Assembly: GCF_013373865.1 (NCBI RefSeq)
Contig: NC_050477.1
Location: 9,914,722-9,978,721 of the forward strand
Direction: 5' to 3'
Length of the DNA stretch: 64,000 nt
From: Monomorium pharaonis
Lineage: Eukaryota; Arthropoda; Insecta; Hymenoptera; Formicidae
The notes beneath the pieces were generated by a model that saw only the letters and a list, made by a program, of their open reading frames with translations, had not been told where the DNA came from and did no database searches. The position numbers were made by a program, and so were the translations under genes. Position 1 is the first letter of the stretch; each line of letters opens with the position of its first letter. Below, one piece after another: positions 51,250 through 62,790 of this stretch.

Positions 51250-53657
51250 GTAACACAGAGCTACGAGAGTCTCGAAATTAATGGATTAAAATTCTAGAAA
51301 TAAATCTAGGCCAACATAAAAGGATTACTCGCGCGCGAGAAAGAGGAGAGTAAAGAGAACATTTAAAAGAAACCTTTTTTTCCAAATTAGTTTATAGGAA
51401 TAGTTTACACTAATTCAAAGATCTTTTAAAATTTTGTATCTAGGATTTGCAAGCTGTAAGCTTACGATAGGATTGGCTTGCCTGTCCTTCTCTCACGATA
51501 AGCAGAAATCTAATATGAATCCGTAACTACCAGAATTTAGATGGTCACCATAAAGTTTACGATATGAACAGATATAAGATCAAAGTCCAGCAATGCTCCC
51601 GAATCTGAGGACGCCGTAGTACATCTAAACCGAATAGGAGTTGCAGGTGGGCACCGTGTCGCTTTACGGGATCCACATCGTGTCGCTGGTGATAGAGGGC
51701 CAGGAGCGACTGTGCCTCGCGCAGATCAGCAATACCCTGCTGAAGCAGTTCAGCTACAACGAAATCCACAATCGTCGGGTGGCGTTGGGCATCACCTGCG
51801 TGCAGTGCACGCCGGTGCAGCTGGAGATACTTCGCCGTGCCGGCGCGATGCCAGTGTCCTCGCGTAGATGCGGCATGATCACTCGCAGGGAGGCGGAACG
51901 CCTCTGCAAGTCCTTCCTCGGCGACAACGCGCCACCCAGGTCGGTGTAAGGCAACCCGTCAAAAATTAAATCACTTTTGCGAGAGATCGTGCAAAAAATC
52001 TTGACGAGTAACTTTCGTTTTAATTTATAAAAATCTATGTAGAGTCTCATAGTTAAGTCTGCGGATGGGACTTGGTTAAATTTGGAAGAATTTTTTAAAG
52101 GAGCTTATTTCAATTTAGAGAAGAGAGAAGAAAATGTTATCTTTTTGTACACATTCTTTATTAATTCCCTTAAAAATTTTTATACAATAATTTTGACAAA
52201 TTCTATTTCGTTTTTTGATATACATGGTTGTTTAAACGTCTTATACAGATTGCCCGAAGATTTCGCGTTCTCCGTTCATCACGAGTGCGCTTGGGGCTGC
52301 CGCGGCGCCTTCCTGCCCGCCCGTTACAATAGTTCGCGTGCAAAGTGCATCAAATGCGCGTACTGCGGCCTGTTTTTCTCGCCCAACAAGTTCATCTTCC
52401 ACTCGCACCGTATCGGCCCGTCGGACAAGTACGTGCAGCCGGACGCGGCGAACTTCAACTCGTGGCGCCGGCACATGAAGCTGTCCGGCACCCCGCCGGA
52501 CGAGGTGGTGCACGCCTGGGAGGACGTCAAGGCGATGTTCAACGGCGGTACCAGGAAACGCCTGTTGGGCAACGCGAACGGTTCCCACCGGGAATCACCG
52601 AGTCCGGCGAAGCAGCCGAGATCCTCGCCGACGAGCGTCGCGCAGATTCCCACCCTGGTGCCGACCCCGGCGCATCCCCGGGTACCGCCGTTCCCGGAGC
52701 TACCCCTGCCGCTGTCCCGCAGCCTCGTAATGGACTACGTGTGGCATCAGCATCAACAGGCGGCGGCGGTCGCCGCGGCCAAGACACCCAGCCCATTCGC
52801 ATTTCCGTCCTACGCGCTGCCCTGGTTGGCCAAGCGGAGTCCCGTCCTGTTCCCCGGTAAGGCGAGATTTTCAGGATGACGGACGGATAAAAAATAATCT
52901 CTAAATAATGATTAAAGAACAATGTATAGAGACCCTTGAAATATTTTAAAGAATCTAGTCTTAGAAATAAGCGGTCTTTTCCAATAAAAAAATCTATGGA
53001 ACACGAGTAAAAAATATTCCTGGCTTAAATTATTTTTGTTTAATTAGTTTAAGTTCAAAATTTCACTTATGATAATTAAAAATAGCGTTATTTCTACAAT
53101 ATTAATCAAGTGTACTCAGAATTACTGATAAATGTTCATCACATAATATTGAGTCCACGTTTTTCATTCCTTATATCCGAAATATAAAACTATCGACGTA
53201 AAACTGAAGCCGTAAAAAAAAAACTCATCATAAACTCAATCATAAAGCATTCTCTAGTTACTGTCACCCATTTTGTCGATCAATCCCGAGGAGGATGATC
53301 GACTCGACCTTAATAATCGCACGCTATTTTCCAGGTCCGCTGCCGCCGCCCATAAGCGGTTCCAGTCCCACGGAGCCGCTGATTCCCGCCGTCAATCCAT
53401 CCTTGCATCAGTCCGCGTTCCGTCCGGTGATCCGCGGGCCGCCCATCATCGAACCGACGGTCATCCCGGAGCGACCGACGGACGTCAGCCAGAAGGAGGA
53501 CAACTCCGACGACGAGGTTGACATCGAGACGACGGAGGACGACCCGGTGACGCCGCTCAACGCGAGCCTTCAGAATCTCCACTCGGCCTCGAATTCCGCG
53601 AACAGCCACAGCGGACGAAGTACGTCGCCGCAGTGCTGGAGTCCTCCCCGAGAAACG
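51154..53657 (+). CDS. fuss: Ski/Sno/Dac-family SMAD corepressor, fuss/SKOR (fussel/Corl) type, 5' four coding exons, 3' end not in window
   Basis: Exons 51154-51249, 51647-51939, 52249-52856 and 53335-53657 total 1320 nt and join in phase into 440 residues with consensus GT/AG junctions. Residues 33-130 form the Ski/Sno/Dac homology domain (LYGIHIVSLVIEGQERLCLA, GITCVQCTPVQLEILRRAGA). Residues 131-225 form the SMAD4-binding SAND-like domain, with a probable zinc site (C163-x2-C166-x2-C169, then HSH 181-183) and FNSWRRHMKL. Residues 231-440 are Pro/Ser-rich with an acidic stretch at 386-404. The order and residues match the SKOR/Fussel subfamily rather than Ski or SnoN. Family knowledge: nuclear corepressors binding SMADs, expressed mainly in neurons. 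The last exon ends on a perfect GTGAGT donor, so further exons, possibly including a C-terminal coiled coil, should lie downstream. The gene is divergent from FoxQ2. Confidence 0.93.
51250..51646 (+). other. fuss intron 1
   Basis: A 397-base intron with mixed composition, starting GTAACA and ending TTGCAG. I see no repeat, RNA gene or other coding signal in it. The acceptor-side pyrimidine tract is weak. Confidence 0.8.
51647..51939 (+). CDS. fuss: fuss coding exon 2, Ski/Sno/Dac homology domain
   Basis: Encodes residues 33 to the first two bases of codon 130. It opens VGTVSLYG directly after TTGCAG, and the domain continues through CGMITRREAERLCKSFLG. An in-frame TAG at 51635-51637 forces the exon to begin after that point. 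The pyrimidine tract before the acceptor is poor, but conservation of the domain supports this boundary. The donor reads CCCAG then GTCGGT. Confidence 0.92.
51940..52248 (+). other. fuss intron 2
   Basis: A 309-base AT-rich intron (GTCGGT...TTATACAG). It contains a chance open frame contiguous with exon 3 that lacks any family similarity. Nothing else is visible. Confidence 0.8.
52249..52856 (+). CDS. fuss: fuss coding exon 3, SMAD4-binding domain and Pro-rich linker
   Basis: The acceptor TTATACAG precedes the third base of codon 130 (AG joined to A gives Arg), followed by LPEDFAFSVHHECAWG. Conserved family segments are ARYNSSRAKCIKCAYC, FSPNKFIFHSHR, YVQPDAANFNSWRRHMKL and HAWEDVKAMFNGG. 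A basic TRKR follows, then a Pro/Ser-rich linker. The donor is CCCCG then GTAAGG, phase 1. An open frame extends upstream to about 52082 but has no family similarity and is intronic. Confidence 0.93.
52857..53334 (+). other. fuss intron 3
   Basis: A 478-base AT-rich intron (GTAAGG...TTTTCCAG). No other feature seen. Confidence 0.8.
53335..53657 (+). CDS. fuss: fuss coding exon 4, Pro-rich and acidic region
   Basis: The acceptor TATTTTCCAG joins in phase 1 to give the FPGPLPPPISG junction. The exon encodes about 107 residues: Pro-rich, then acidic (KEDNSDDEVDIETTEDD), then Ser/Asn-rich. It ends ...SPPRET at ACG followed by GTGAGT, an ideal donor. Reading through would stop at 53720 after 20 more residues and give a 461-residue protein. 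I prefer splicing, but an intron-retention or short isoform cannot be excluded. Confidence 0.85.
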
Positions 53658-54475
53658 GTGAGTCCCAGGAGTCCTGGCAAGCTTATCGGGAGATTTTTGC
53701 GATCGTCGACAGATTTGTAGAGGAACGAAGAGACGGGCGGAAAAGACGGTTTTGCTGAAGAATCGAGAAACCCCCTGGTTCGATCTGAAAATAATTTTAT
53801 TGGACCATCCGAATAATTACGCTCGTGTTGCTTGTTGGGATATCAAAAAATGTTTTGCAGCATTGCTCGTCATACTTGAACTTTCTTTATTTAGGAGGCT
53901 TATGTCAATATTCGCAATATTGATCTAATTAATATGAAAATATTGCTAAGACTAAGACTCGCTTCAAGAGATGACACTGTTCCTCTGATTTCTCAAGTTT
54001 TTAGAAAACCTGTTCTATTTCCGTGGAATTTGTACTCGCGAAAATAAAGAGCGAGAGGAATCGAGTCAGTCGAACAAACGAGTGACAGTCCTCGTGTTCC
54101 ATTTATGCGACGTACTTCTCGTCACGATTGACTCTCTCGAGGAAGCCGGTGCACCATCGTCCTCGCGTGCAGCGAAGTCGATCGCGTGCGCGGCGCGGCG
54201 TGATTGTGTTTGTCGGGCGCGCGCGATTACGTGTTCTCGTACGACAACGGGGAGGATTCGCCACGAGGCGACGCTGGACAATATTTCCAGCTGTGTATGA
54301 TATCCACCGCTTATCGTCGAGTGTGTTTGCGATCGACCGATAATAGTCGCGCCGCCGTTGCGAACGATCGCACGTGCGACCGGTCAGCACGTGGCCGCGA
54401 TCTCGAGCGCTGTTCTCGAGCGAGGATCTCGAAACAATGATTCTTTTCTTTCAAATACATTACAGAATTAATTAG

Positions 54476-54723
54476 TTTTAAATGTGACAAAGAAACTCAA
54501 AGATTCTTGGATAATCGATTTAAATTTTTTCTAAAATTTTCTGTATAAGATTTTTCAATATTAATCCTTATTCTAATTTCTAATTGTTTTCTAAATATTA
54601 AAAAAATGTTCTAAATACTTTTAAATTTTTCTAGATCTCCCTTTGATTATACACGTATCTCTTAAAAAATACATTGTAAGTACAATGTTTAAGAAATTTT
54701 AAATTTATTTGTCACATTTAAAA
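54476..54723. mobile_element. 248-bp TIR-bounded element in the presumed fuss intron 4
   Basis: The ends are 20-bp inverted repeats with one mismatch, sharing TTTTAAATGTGACAAA, at 54476-54495 and 54704-54723. A perfect small palindrome, ACATTGTA-AG-TACAATGT, lies within near the right end. AT-rich and non-coding, it fits a MITE but no transposase family could be assigned. Confidence 0.5.
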
Positions 54724-55843
54724 GATAGCTCAACGTTTGTAATATATTTGAAAGCAAAAAAAGAAATTATCGTTTGCACATTTATAATACGCGAATGACT
54801 CATGTAAATAACAAATATGTGAATTTTATTCTCTCCTTTCGAGAGGATTGACGTTACCGTGTGCGGTCTGCACGGCGCAACCCGTCGATTCTTATCCCGG
54901 GAAGCAATTTATTACGGCGTGACTCTTATTCACTCGCCGGTGAGTGAATAAAGGTATACACGTCTGCGCGGTTTAATAACGGAGTATGTTTGCATTGTAA
55001 GGAAAGTAGCTCCGCGCCCCCGCGTAATGCGTGACCGTGCGCGCGCGCCTACCCTGTAAACGGCCAGCGAAATATTTTCCCGCAACACGACACCCAACGG
55101 CAAACAAGCTGCCGCCGCAAAGTTAATCGAATTAACGTCGTATCCGACGCACGCTCGTTTAATCGAGTCCTCCCCCTCGAGAAATCGCTTGCCGTGCACA
55201 CGAAAATGAAGTATTTAGGCCACTGCCGGTGTCAGGAACCAGTTGATTCCTTGCACGTTCCTCTTCGGCCGAGTGTTCTGGAATCAACGTTTCTTCTTAT
55301 AGCTAGAATTTAATTAGACGAAAAGCGAGCTAATTTGTGCTTCGTTTCTCTCTCACGTTTGTCCTGGAGATAATTATTAAACATAAAACGCATGCAATGA
55401 TCTAATAATTAACTAACAGAACTTTATTCCTTGCTTAAACTAAAGCGAACTTTAAATATTGAGATTTTATTGTCACATAGCAAATTAAGCGGAAATAAAT
55501 GGCCAATATCGACATAAGTTAAACATTGCTTTATTAATATTGATAAAAATACGATCTACTTAAGTAATTAAAGAAGAAAAAACTATAAGTCATTTCATCC
55601 GCTTACTTTTTTTTATATAAAATATGTTAAAAACGAAAAATAGATTTTCAAAAGTGAATTTAAAAGTATGATTTTTTTAAATAAATAATAAAATAAATAA
55701 AACAATAATGAGTAACATTATTGATAGATTAGATCATATTTTATTTGGGTAGCATCTGAAATTGTTTTATTCATATTTTTCTCATAATATAATTTTAAAC
55801 ATAAAATCAAAGTACAGCTGAATACTTTATAAAGACAAAGTAT

Positions 55844-55893
55844 AAAATAACGAAAATCATATATATATAAAATAACGAAAATCATATATATAT
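55844..55893. repeat. Exact 25-bp tandem duplication
   Basis: Two identical units beginning AAAATAACGAAAATC lie back to back (55844-55868, 55869-55893), followed by a degenerate third copy. Confidence 0.9.
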
Positions 55894-57889
55894 AAAATAA
55901 AATAAAAATCAGGGTTGAGCGTTTACGAGTGAAATATTAATAATTTACAAATTATGAATTCAGGCTTGTTAAAAGGATTAATCTTTTTTGCGATAAATTC
56001 ATTAAATTATTTCTCTGTTTTTCCAATTTTTATTAATTTTTCACAGAACAAATAACAATTTGAATACGTTATGTCTTGTCTGGAAGAAAGCATTGATAAA
56101 TCAAGTGATACAAAACGATATTGGTCCGTCAGATTTTTCTCCAAAAAGATAATTATTTTACACATGCACTTATTAGCAAACTTGGTATTAAAGCAAACCT
56201 TACAGGACCACTTCTGATCAGAGTTGATCAAAATTATGTTTTTTTAAACTAAACATTGTTTTTTTGTTTAAAATATGTTTTTAATACTCCAGAGATATTT
56301 TAAACAGCATTAAAAAGAATCGTGTTTAAAACAAAAAATGTTTTAAACACATTATTTAAGTTTTATATATTATAATTATTTTTAGATTTAATTTTATTTT
56401 TATATATAAAAATTCAATATTAGTATTATACCATTATGTTGTACGTTAGATCCGTATTCGCAATATATAATATGACACTATAACACAGACTTGAGGCTTA
56501 AAGTTTATTCTACAATTATGGCTGTGTTCACTGTCAGGACTAAAAATCAATAATATACGTAACGTGAACTATAAATTTTTAGTAGTGGCAGTAAATTTTG
56601 AAACGCAGCTCATACTCAATTTTTTTTTCATTTTTAACTATAATTGGTCAATTTTTACAGCTTATGGCACTCATTACTTTCATTAGGCGTTATGTTTGAA
56701 TTAATGTAATATTTAAAACATGTTTAAAATATAACAACCATGCTTCTGATCACGCAGCTCGGGTATCATCCGCTCTAAATAAGCCTTCGTGATTCCGTTC
56801 ATGACGGATTCGCTTCCGTAATCCGTCTTTGACGGATTCGCGGCGACCATCATTAACCGCGTTGGCAACCGCGTTCATCCGGAAACCCGCGATATGTGCA
56901 CGTTATATCTCGCATACGCATCGTTTAATCGTGTCGCACGTCGGTACCGTAAGTGCACACGACCAGGCCAGGTTTTCGTTTGTATGTACGCGCCGGGGGT
57001 ATTTACCGACGCAATAATTATCGCGATTGATGATGACGCCGGGTCACCCACCACCGGGGCGCACCGCCGGCGCACGAGCAGTCAGACCGCAGAGCAAATT
57101 CTAGGGATGGAGTCGAGTAGTATTACGTTGCCTGCTACGATGTAAATGGCCGGGGCGGGCACGTCGCTACAATAATTCTGCCAGGCACCCAATTGCCGCC
57201 GCCGCCGCCGCGCTGGCTCGTTACCGGCTAAATTGCCGCGGCATAATTAACCCGAGAGCACCGTCGAAAATTCCACCGGCGACCTCGATGTTAATTGCCG
57301 CGTCGCTGATGCTTCGCCCTGGCTACAAACGTGCGGGTAATGATCATATCGCGCATGATGTTACGTCGAAAGGAAACCTGGAAAATGTGGAAATAATTGA
57401 AAGTCACGGATTAATTCCTTTCTAATGGATGACATTAATTCGAGCCAGTTGAGAATTTCACGTGTGCCGTTAATCGTTACATTACGTTGCTCTCCGTTCT
57501 CGCTTCGCAATTCGTGTCACAACGAAAATTTGCCTCGAGGTTTCCTTCGTCTGCGGTTTTGAAGGTTTCTCCTTTGATTTCAAATTACTTCAAATTAAAA
57601 ACATAACAAAATCCGATTGTTAAAAATATCTTGAAAGGAAATCATACCTTCTGGATCTTTTTTTTTTCCAGACTCAGTTCCCTTCCTTTGCGCACAGACC
57701 CCTCAATTAAAATCCCCTTCGCACTTTTCGCTCGAATCTGCTATTAAGAATTAAAGAGTTAATGCCGGTCTCTTAGGCGAGATAACCGATTAACGTATCT
57801 TCTATCAGTCTAGAAAAATATATAACTAGCAAAGTGGTCCTGGTAGTTTATCGACACTCGAAAACGTTAATCGGTCGCCGTGCATGCTC

Positions 57890-57890
<1 letters not shown>

Positions 57891-57921
<31 letters not shown>

Positions 57922-58128
57922 CCGAGATGATACCAGTAAAGGGTCGTTCTCCCTTGAAGAGTAGAGCTCGCGGGAGAAAAAGAGAAAGAGAGAGGAGGAA
58001 AAGAGAGAAAGAGTGAGAAAGACCTGAAGAGACGACGGGGATGGACCGGGATAAGCCGTCCGGATTGCCAGACAGCTTTTCAATTCCCCTTGTCAGTGAA
58101 CGTGTCGAGTGGGACGTATTTTGTCCCG

Positions 58129-58174
<46 letters not shown>

Positions 58175-58268
58175 CCTTACCCTGGCTGAGAAGCGTGTAC
58201 ATATACGAGAGATATTTGTCACAAAGGTGCAAGCTTTCTCTCACTCACTCACTCACTTTCTCTCTCTT

Positions 58269-58301
<33 letters not shown>

Positions 58302-58471
58302 GTGTATGTGTATCAGATAGGAAACCTAGTTACTGCACCACGGTCCACGATGGAAGGACCCAGAGTACCAGAGTACAAGTGTATCGCGGTAACTGAGTAA
58401 TCCCCGAACGTTATTTGCAGTTATTTCTCGCTTCGCTGGCTAGACTGAGAGAGGGAGAGAGGAAAGGGAGG

Positions 58472-58520
<49 letters not shown>
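57891..58520. repeat. Cluster of four GA and CT tracts in opposite orientations
   Basis: GA-rich tracts at 57891-57920 and 58446-58520 flank CT-rich tracts at 58130-58174 and 58237-58306 on the same strand. Additional purine-rich sequence lies at 57970-58020. Complementary tracts of opposite polarity can pair in single strands. Confidence 0.9.
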
Positions 58521-61500
58521 CAGGCTCGGGAGAGACGAGGAGAAAGATATTTTCATTTTTGCAACATCTGTGAATCTTTCACTGGTATGTGTGCGAGTTT
58601 CGCAAAGCTGTCCCTTCTTCTTTCAGAACTGTAAACTCGGACCTTGTTACCGAGACACAATGAGATATCCGAGCTATCGTTAATTATAAAAGTACCGATC
58701 CTCAAAGCTTCAATGTTCGAGACCGGGTTTATACTCAGTCTCGAATTTTTATACACATTTATTGTAGAATCTACAGTAAATTAATCGATGTTCCCGTAAT
58801 GAAAAATTCTTGGAAAACCGTCAGTAACTTTCAGAAACATCTTCAATCAAAATTAAATCTCTAATAAGATAAATCCAGTTAAATATATCGTTATGCATCG
58901 AACTTGATTTTTATTAAATCAAGATTAATTTAAAATTAATTAAAAGTAAAGGATTGTTTTATGCGTCTCTCTAAATTTGAATAAAAGACCGTTTAATTTT
59001 GATAGCATTTGATAGCACAACTAAGTTACTTTTAAAATGGCATTTTATTTAGTCAACGATTGATATATAGACGCTTTGTATTATCCATGTTCATTACAGT
59101 ACAGTAATACTCTTGTCTGCTGTAACTTTAGCCGAAGCTCTGGACCAAGAGTAAATCGTCGCTCGATCAATTAAGATGTTTTGCTCGATCGTGATTACTG
59201 AAAGTCCAAATCGCGCCAGTGAATTCCATCCCGTCGGGCTTTACGGGTCTCGAAAGCAACGAAGATGGAACCTCGCGGAATCTCCTCCGCCATCCATTTA
59301 AATGCAATTAAGCAACGTCACGTAGGAGTGTAACGGGGGTCGGAATCGTTTAAATCAAACTACGGCTGGTTTAGTTAGTTTCGACCGCAACTTTTAATTG
59401 CGCCTCGACTGTCTGGAGGGCCATTAAATTCCGGAAGAGATACGTTACTTCTTTTCTCTTTCTCAGTACGTGACAATTTTTCCTTTTTCGCATTTTTGCG
59501 CGCAGCTCTCTTTCCCAAAGAAATTGCGAACGTAGTAAAATGCTTTTTATAATTTTACTCAAAAGCTAGATTTACAAATGGCAAAGCATTTTAATTATCA
59601 GCTAAATAAATTTCAAAACTTGAGAATTTTTTTACCTGTTAAACATCTCTCTCTCTCTTTCTCATACACATCTACGATTCATTAATTAATTTCATTTTTT
59701 AGTTATTTATATGCTAAATAATATTGGTGTCACACTTGTGTTTTTCCTTTCAATTTTAACATTTTAATTTTAAAAAGATTATATTCTTATTCATCAGTAG
59801 TTGCGCGTTATATTAAAAACTTTTATAACGGTGACCCAATTTACATCGACAAGCAATTGACATTTAAGCTTTTATGTCGCCTGCATTAATTAAAGAATCC
59901 CCTAGCTGGCATTTTTAAGAGCCAGTGAGCACAACTAGAGTTACTTCCGCTGCATGGAAATGCCAAGTTCTGACCTTATATCCCCGGTCCTTCGGGACAC
60001 TCTGTGATTAAATCGGTTGTCGTATACACATTATGACATGTATCCACGTTTGTCTTCGAAACAGCTTAACCCGATAACATTTCGCGACGGAATTATTTTC
60101 TCGCGCAAATGTACCGCTGATTCACCAAAGTGATCATTTTTAAGCGCCATGACATCATCAATAAATCGAGGAAATATCAACGTAATGCACAGTGATATCT
60201 GGCAACGCTAATTGATTTTAATGGTAGATTACTAATTGTAAGTCCCAATTCACAATTAATGATCTATTCCGTTTTAAATAATTTTTTTTTAATTAAGTAT
60301 AATAGAAATTTTTCTTTCTGGAGAAAGTTAAAATAATATTTCGAATTGTCCCGCGACTCAAAATCCGACGTTAAAATTTGCCGACGTAGACGTCGCCTCA
60401 TTCTTCCCTTCGTTTAATTCAACCCCGGCTACCTTTCGCTCAATTCTATTTGCACCCGGATGTCGTCGTGCCGCGTCGTCGCGCCGGCGAGAAATACAGC
60501 ATCACGGGCCGAAATGGAGGCTCGCTCCATGGAAGTCGAGGGCGGCGACTGTTGATTTAATTATAATCATTAGTCCGGACCAGCTCCGCCCCGGGACTCT
60601 CAAATCCAATACAACTCCCGCCGTCTGCTATCGTCCCCCGCATCCCGATCGCTCTTTCTCTCACCTCTCTTCTGTCTCAATTTCCATGCCGCTCTAACGT
60701 TTGAGATCATTCGACTTGCGACCAAAATGCCAAAAAGTATTTTTCAAAAATTTGCCCCGTGTATAAAAGTAAAATTAAATATATGTTAAAAACAAAAGTA
60801 TTACAATAGAGTAATAAAATTAATAATAATAAATAAAGAATATTAAAATACAAAAAAAAAATTAGGAAGAAGAACGTGCGTATTCTAAAAAAATTATATT
60901 CATTTTTTAAAATTTTTTGTCAAATGTTATTCAAATAGAATTAGACATTTACAAATGTTAATCAAATAGAATTAGACATTTACATTACATTATTATTTTA
61001 TTATTTGTACTAATTAATTTAATACTGATGTATTTTTATAATTTCCAGATAACAACGCGTTATACACTTTTGAGCATTTAACGAGCAATGTCAATAGTCT
61101 GTCTATAATTTCTGTAAATCAATACCAGATCAATATAAACGTTTCGCTTTTTGTCAACACAGGAGAGCAAAAATCGATATGATTTAACGAAGCTTACTGA
61201 ATGGTTGAAAAAATAATTTCTATGGCAATTGTGTGGAGATCAAAAGCACCAAAGTTTTGATGCAACCCCTTTTGCTCCCTTCTCTCCCGGATTGAAACTC
61301 GTTAGCGCCGTTACGGTGTTCACAGTATGGCTACCTGAATGGAGGAGCTTACGTGAAAATTGTTTTATACCTCGCACGCGAAATTGAGAAGCTGCAAATA
61401 ATGTTTCGCCGCGGTGAACGTCAATATTTCTGTTCAATATTTCGCGTAGCCTCGAATTTCTACGTTAAAATGGAAATAGATTTTTTTTCTTCGAAAATTT

Positions 61501-62540
61501 GAAGAATAAGAAAAAGCACATATTCAGAAAAAAAAATTGCTTCTATTTTTATTTATATTTAAATTAAAAGCTTTTCCTTATATAAATTGTTTCAATTTAT
61601 AGTTTAACAAAAAACTTTCTAATTCTTATCTTTGTTCTTTGAATATCTTACATAACTTATAAAATAAGATTTTTTTTTTAAAGATAATCTTGTTAACAAT
61701 TTTTTAAATAAGTACACTTTTTGCGAATTGATAGAATTTTGATATTTTTATTAGCATTAATTTAAATTAAAAATTTAAATTATAGAAGATTGAACAAAAT
61801 TCAGCATTTAGCTGTACAAGATTTGCATGTAAAATCTATCGATTTGCACAAGTGTATATTTACAAATAAAATTATAAACATAAAAGATTACAAGTAAAGC
61901 TTAAAACAAGCAGTTCAATCGCGAATACGAACAAATGGATTAGGATGGAAGCGCGTAATCAGTCCGCCATGAAATCGCATCGATTTCGACAGCATCGACG
62001 ATATCGGTGGCATCGGCATAAAAAAGGAAAAACCGTCGATAATACCCGGAGAATTGGGAGCGAGAGAGTAACTCTTGGGCCGCGCGCGCCATCGGACACG
62101 TAACGCTCTTCCGGGGCACAAATCCGGCATTATCGAGAGTATAATCAATTTCCCGACATAATACCGGGGCGGCCCGCAAACTCGAGCGAGGCCGTCCGAC
62201 CAGAAGCGATTTCGACTAACGCGATTGCGTATTAACTCCGCGCATCACGTGTGTGCATCCCAATCCGTTCGACTTCACAATCGCATTCGCACACATTTGT
62301 CCACACTCTCTCTCACGCACACATACACACGCCCGCGCGCGCGCCTTCTTCCCCAGAGATCATATTTATGCACTCTTTTACTTTTCTCATTATATCCACT
62401 TTCCTTTGCTCAAACTTTACTAATTCAAGAGTTCTATAGAATTTCCAATAAATTCTTATAACATATATAAAGATATTTAAAAATATTAGGTTGTTTAATA
62501 CAAGTTGTATAAAAATAAGCGACTAGATTCTAGTCCCGGT
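58521..62540. other. Non-coding region, probable fuss intron or 3' flank
   Basis: Islets at 59090-59560, 59900-60700, 61190-61460 and 61910-62360 alternate with AT-rich DNA. A 31-bp tandem duplication lies at 60922-60983. No exon or RNA gene was recognised. Confidence 0.55.
60922..60983. repeat. 31-bp tandem duplication
   Basis: Two adjacent units (60922-60952 and 60953-60983) differ at one base; both contain CAAATAGAATTAGACATTT. Confidence 0.9.
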
Positions 62541-62790
62541 CTTCCCCCGTCTCTCCTGGTCTCTCCTCGTCTCTTCCCGTCTCTACTCGTCTCTCCCGGC
62601 CTCTCCCCGTCTCTCCCGGTCTCTCCCGGTCTCTCCCCGTCTCTCCCCGTCTCTCCCGGTCTCTCCCGGTCTCTCCCCGTCTCTCCCCGTCTCTCCCCGT
62701 CTCTCCCCGTCTCTCCCCGTCTCTCCCCGTCTCTCCCTATCTCTACCCGTCTCTCCCCGTCTCTTCCGGTCTCTCCCCGTCTCTCCCCGT
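62541..62790. repeat. 10-bp minisatellite, 25 units
   Basis: Units of CTCTCCCCGT and its variant CTCTCCCGGT follow one another with exact 10-base spacing from 62541 to 62790, with degenerate units at both edges. A four-unit block at 62601-62640 is repeated exactly at 62641-62680, showing higher-order duplication. Open frames across it are repeat artefacts. The minus strand carries runs of four G at 10-base intervals. Confidence 0.97.

Larger units (their letters stand above)
53658..57890 (+). other. Probable fuss intron 4 (or 3' flank), first part
   Basis: Begins with the GTGAGT donor. GC-rich islets lie at 53980-54450, 54830-55380 and 56740-57600, with AT-rich DNA between. A cluster of GTTTAAAA-type direct and inverted repeats covers about 56240-56350. 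The islet at 57170-57390 mixes CpG-rich sequence with TTAATTGCCG and ATAATTAACC motifs. I found no exon that clearly continues fuss. Confidence 0.5.

Noticed and set aside
52082..52248. Upstream extension of fuss exon 3 as coding sequence
   Set aside because: It has no Ski-family similarity; the acceptor at 52247-52248 joins exon 2 to the SMAD-binding domain in phase, as the family requires.
54204..54440. A further fuss exon in the 54.0-54.45 kb islet
   Set aside because: The frame contains DYVFSYDNGEDSPRG, but I see no in-phase acceptor and donor pair or family match.
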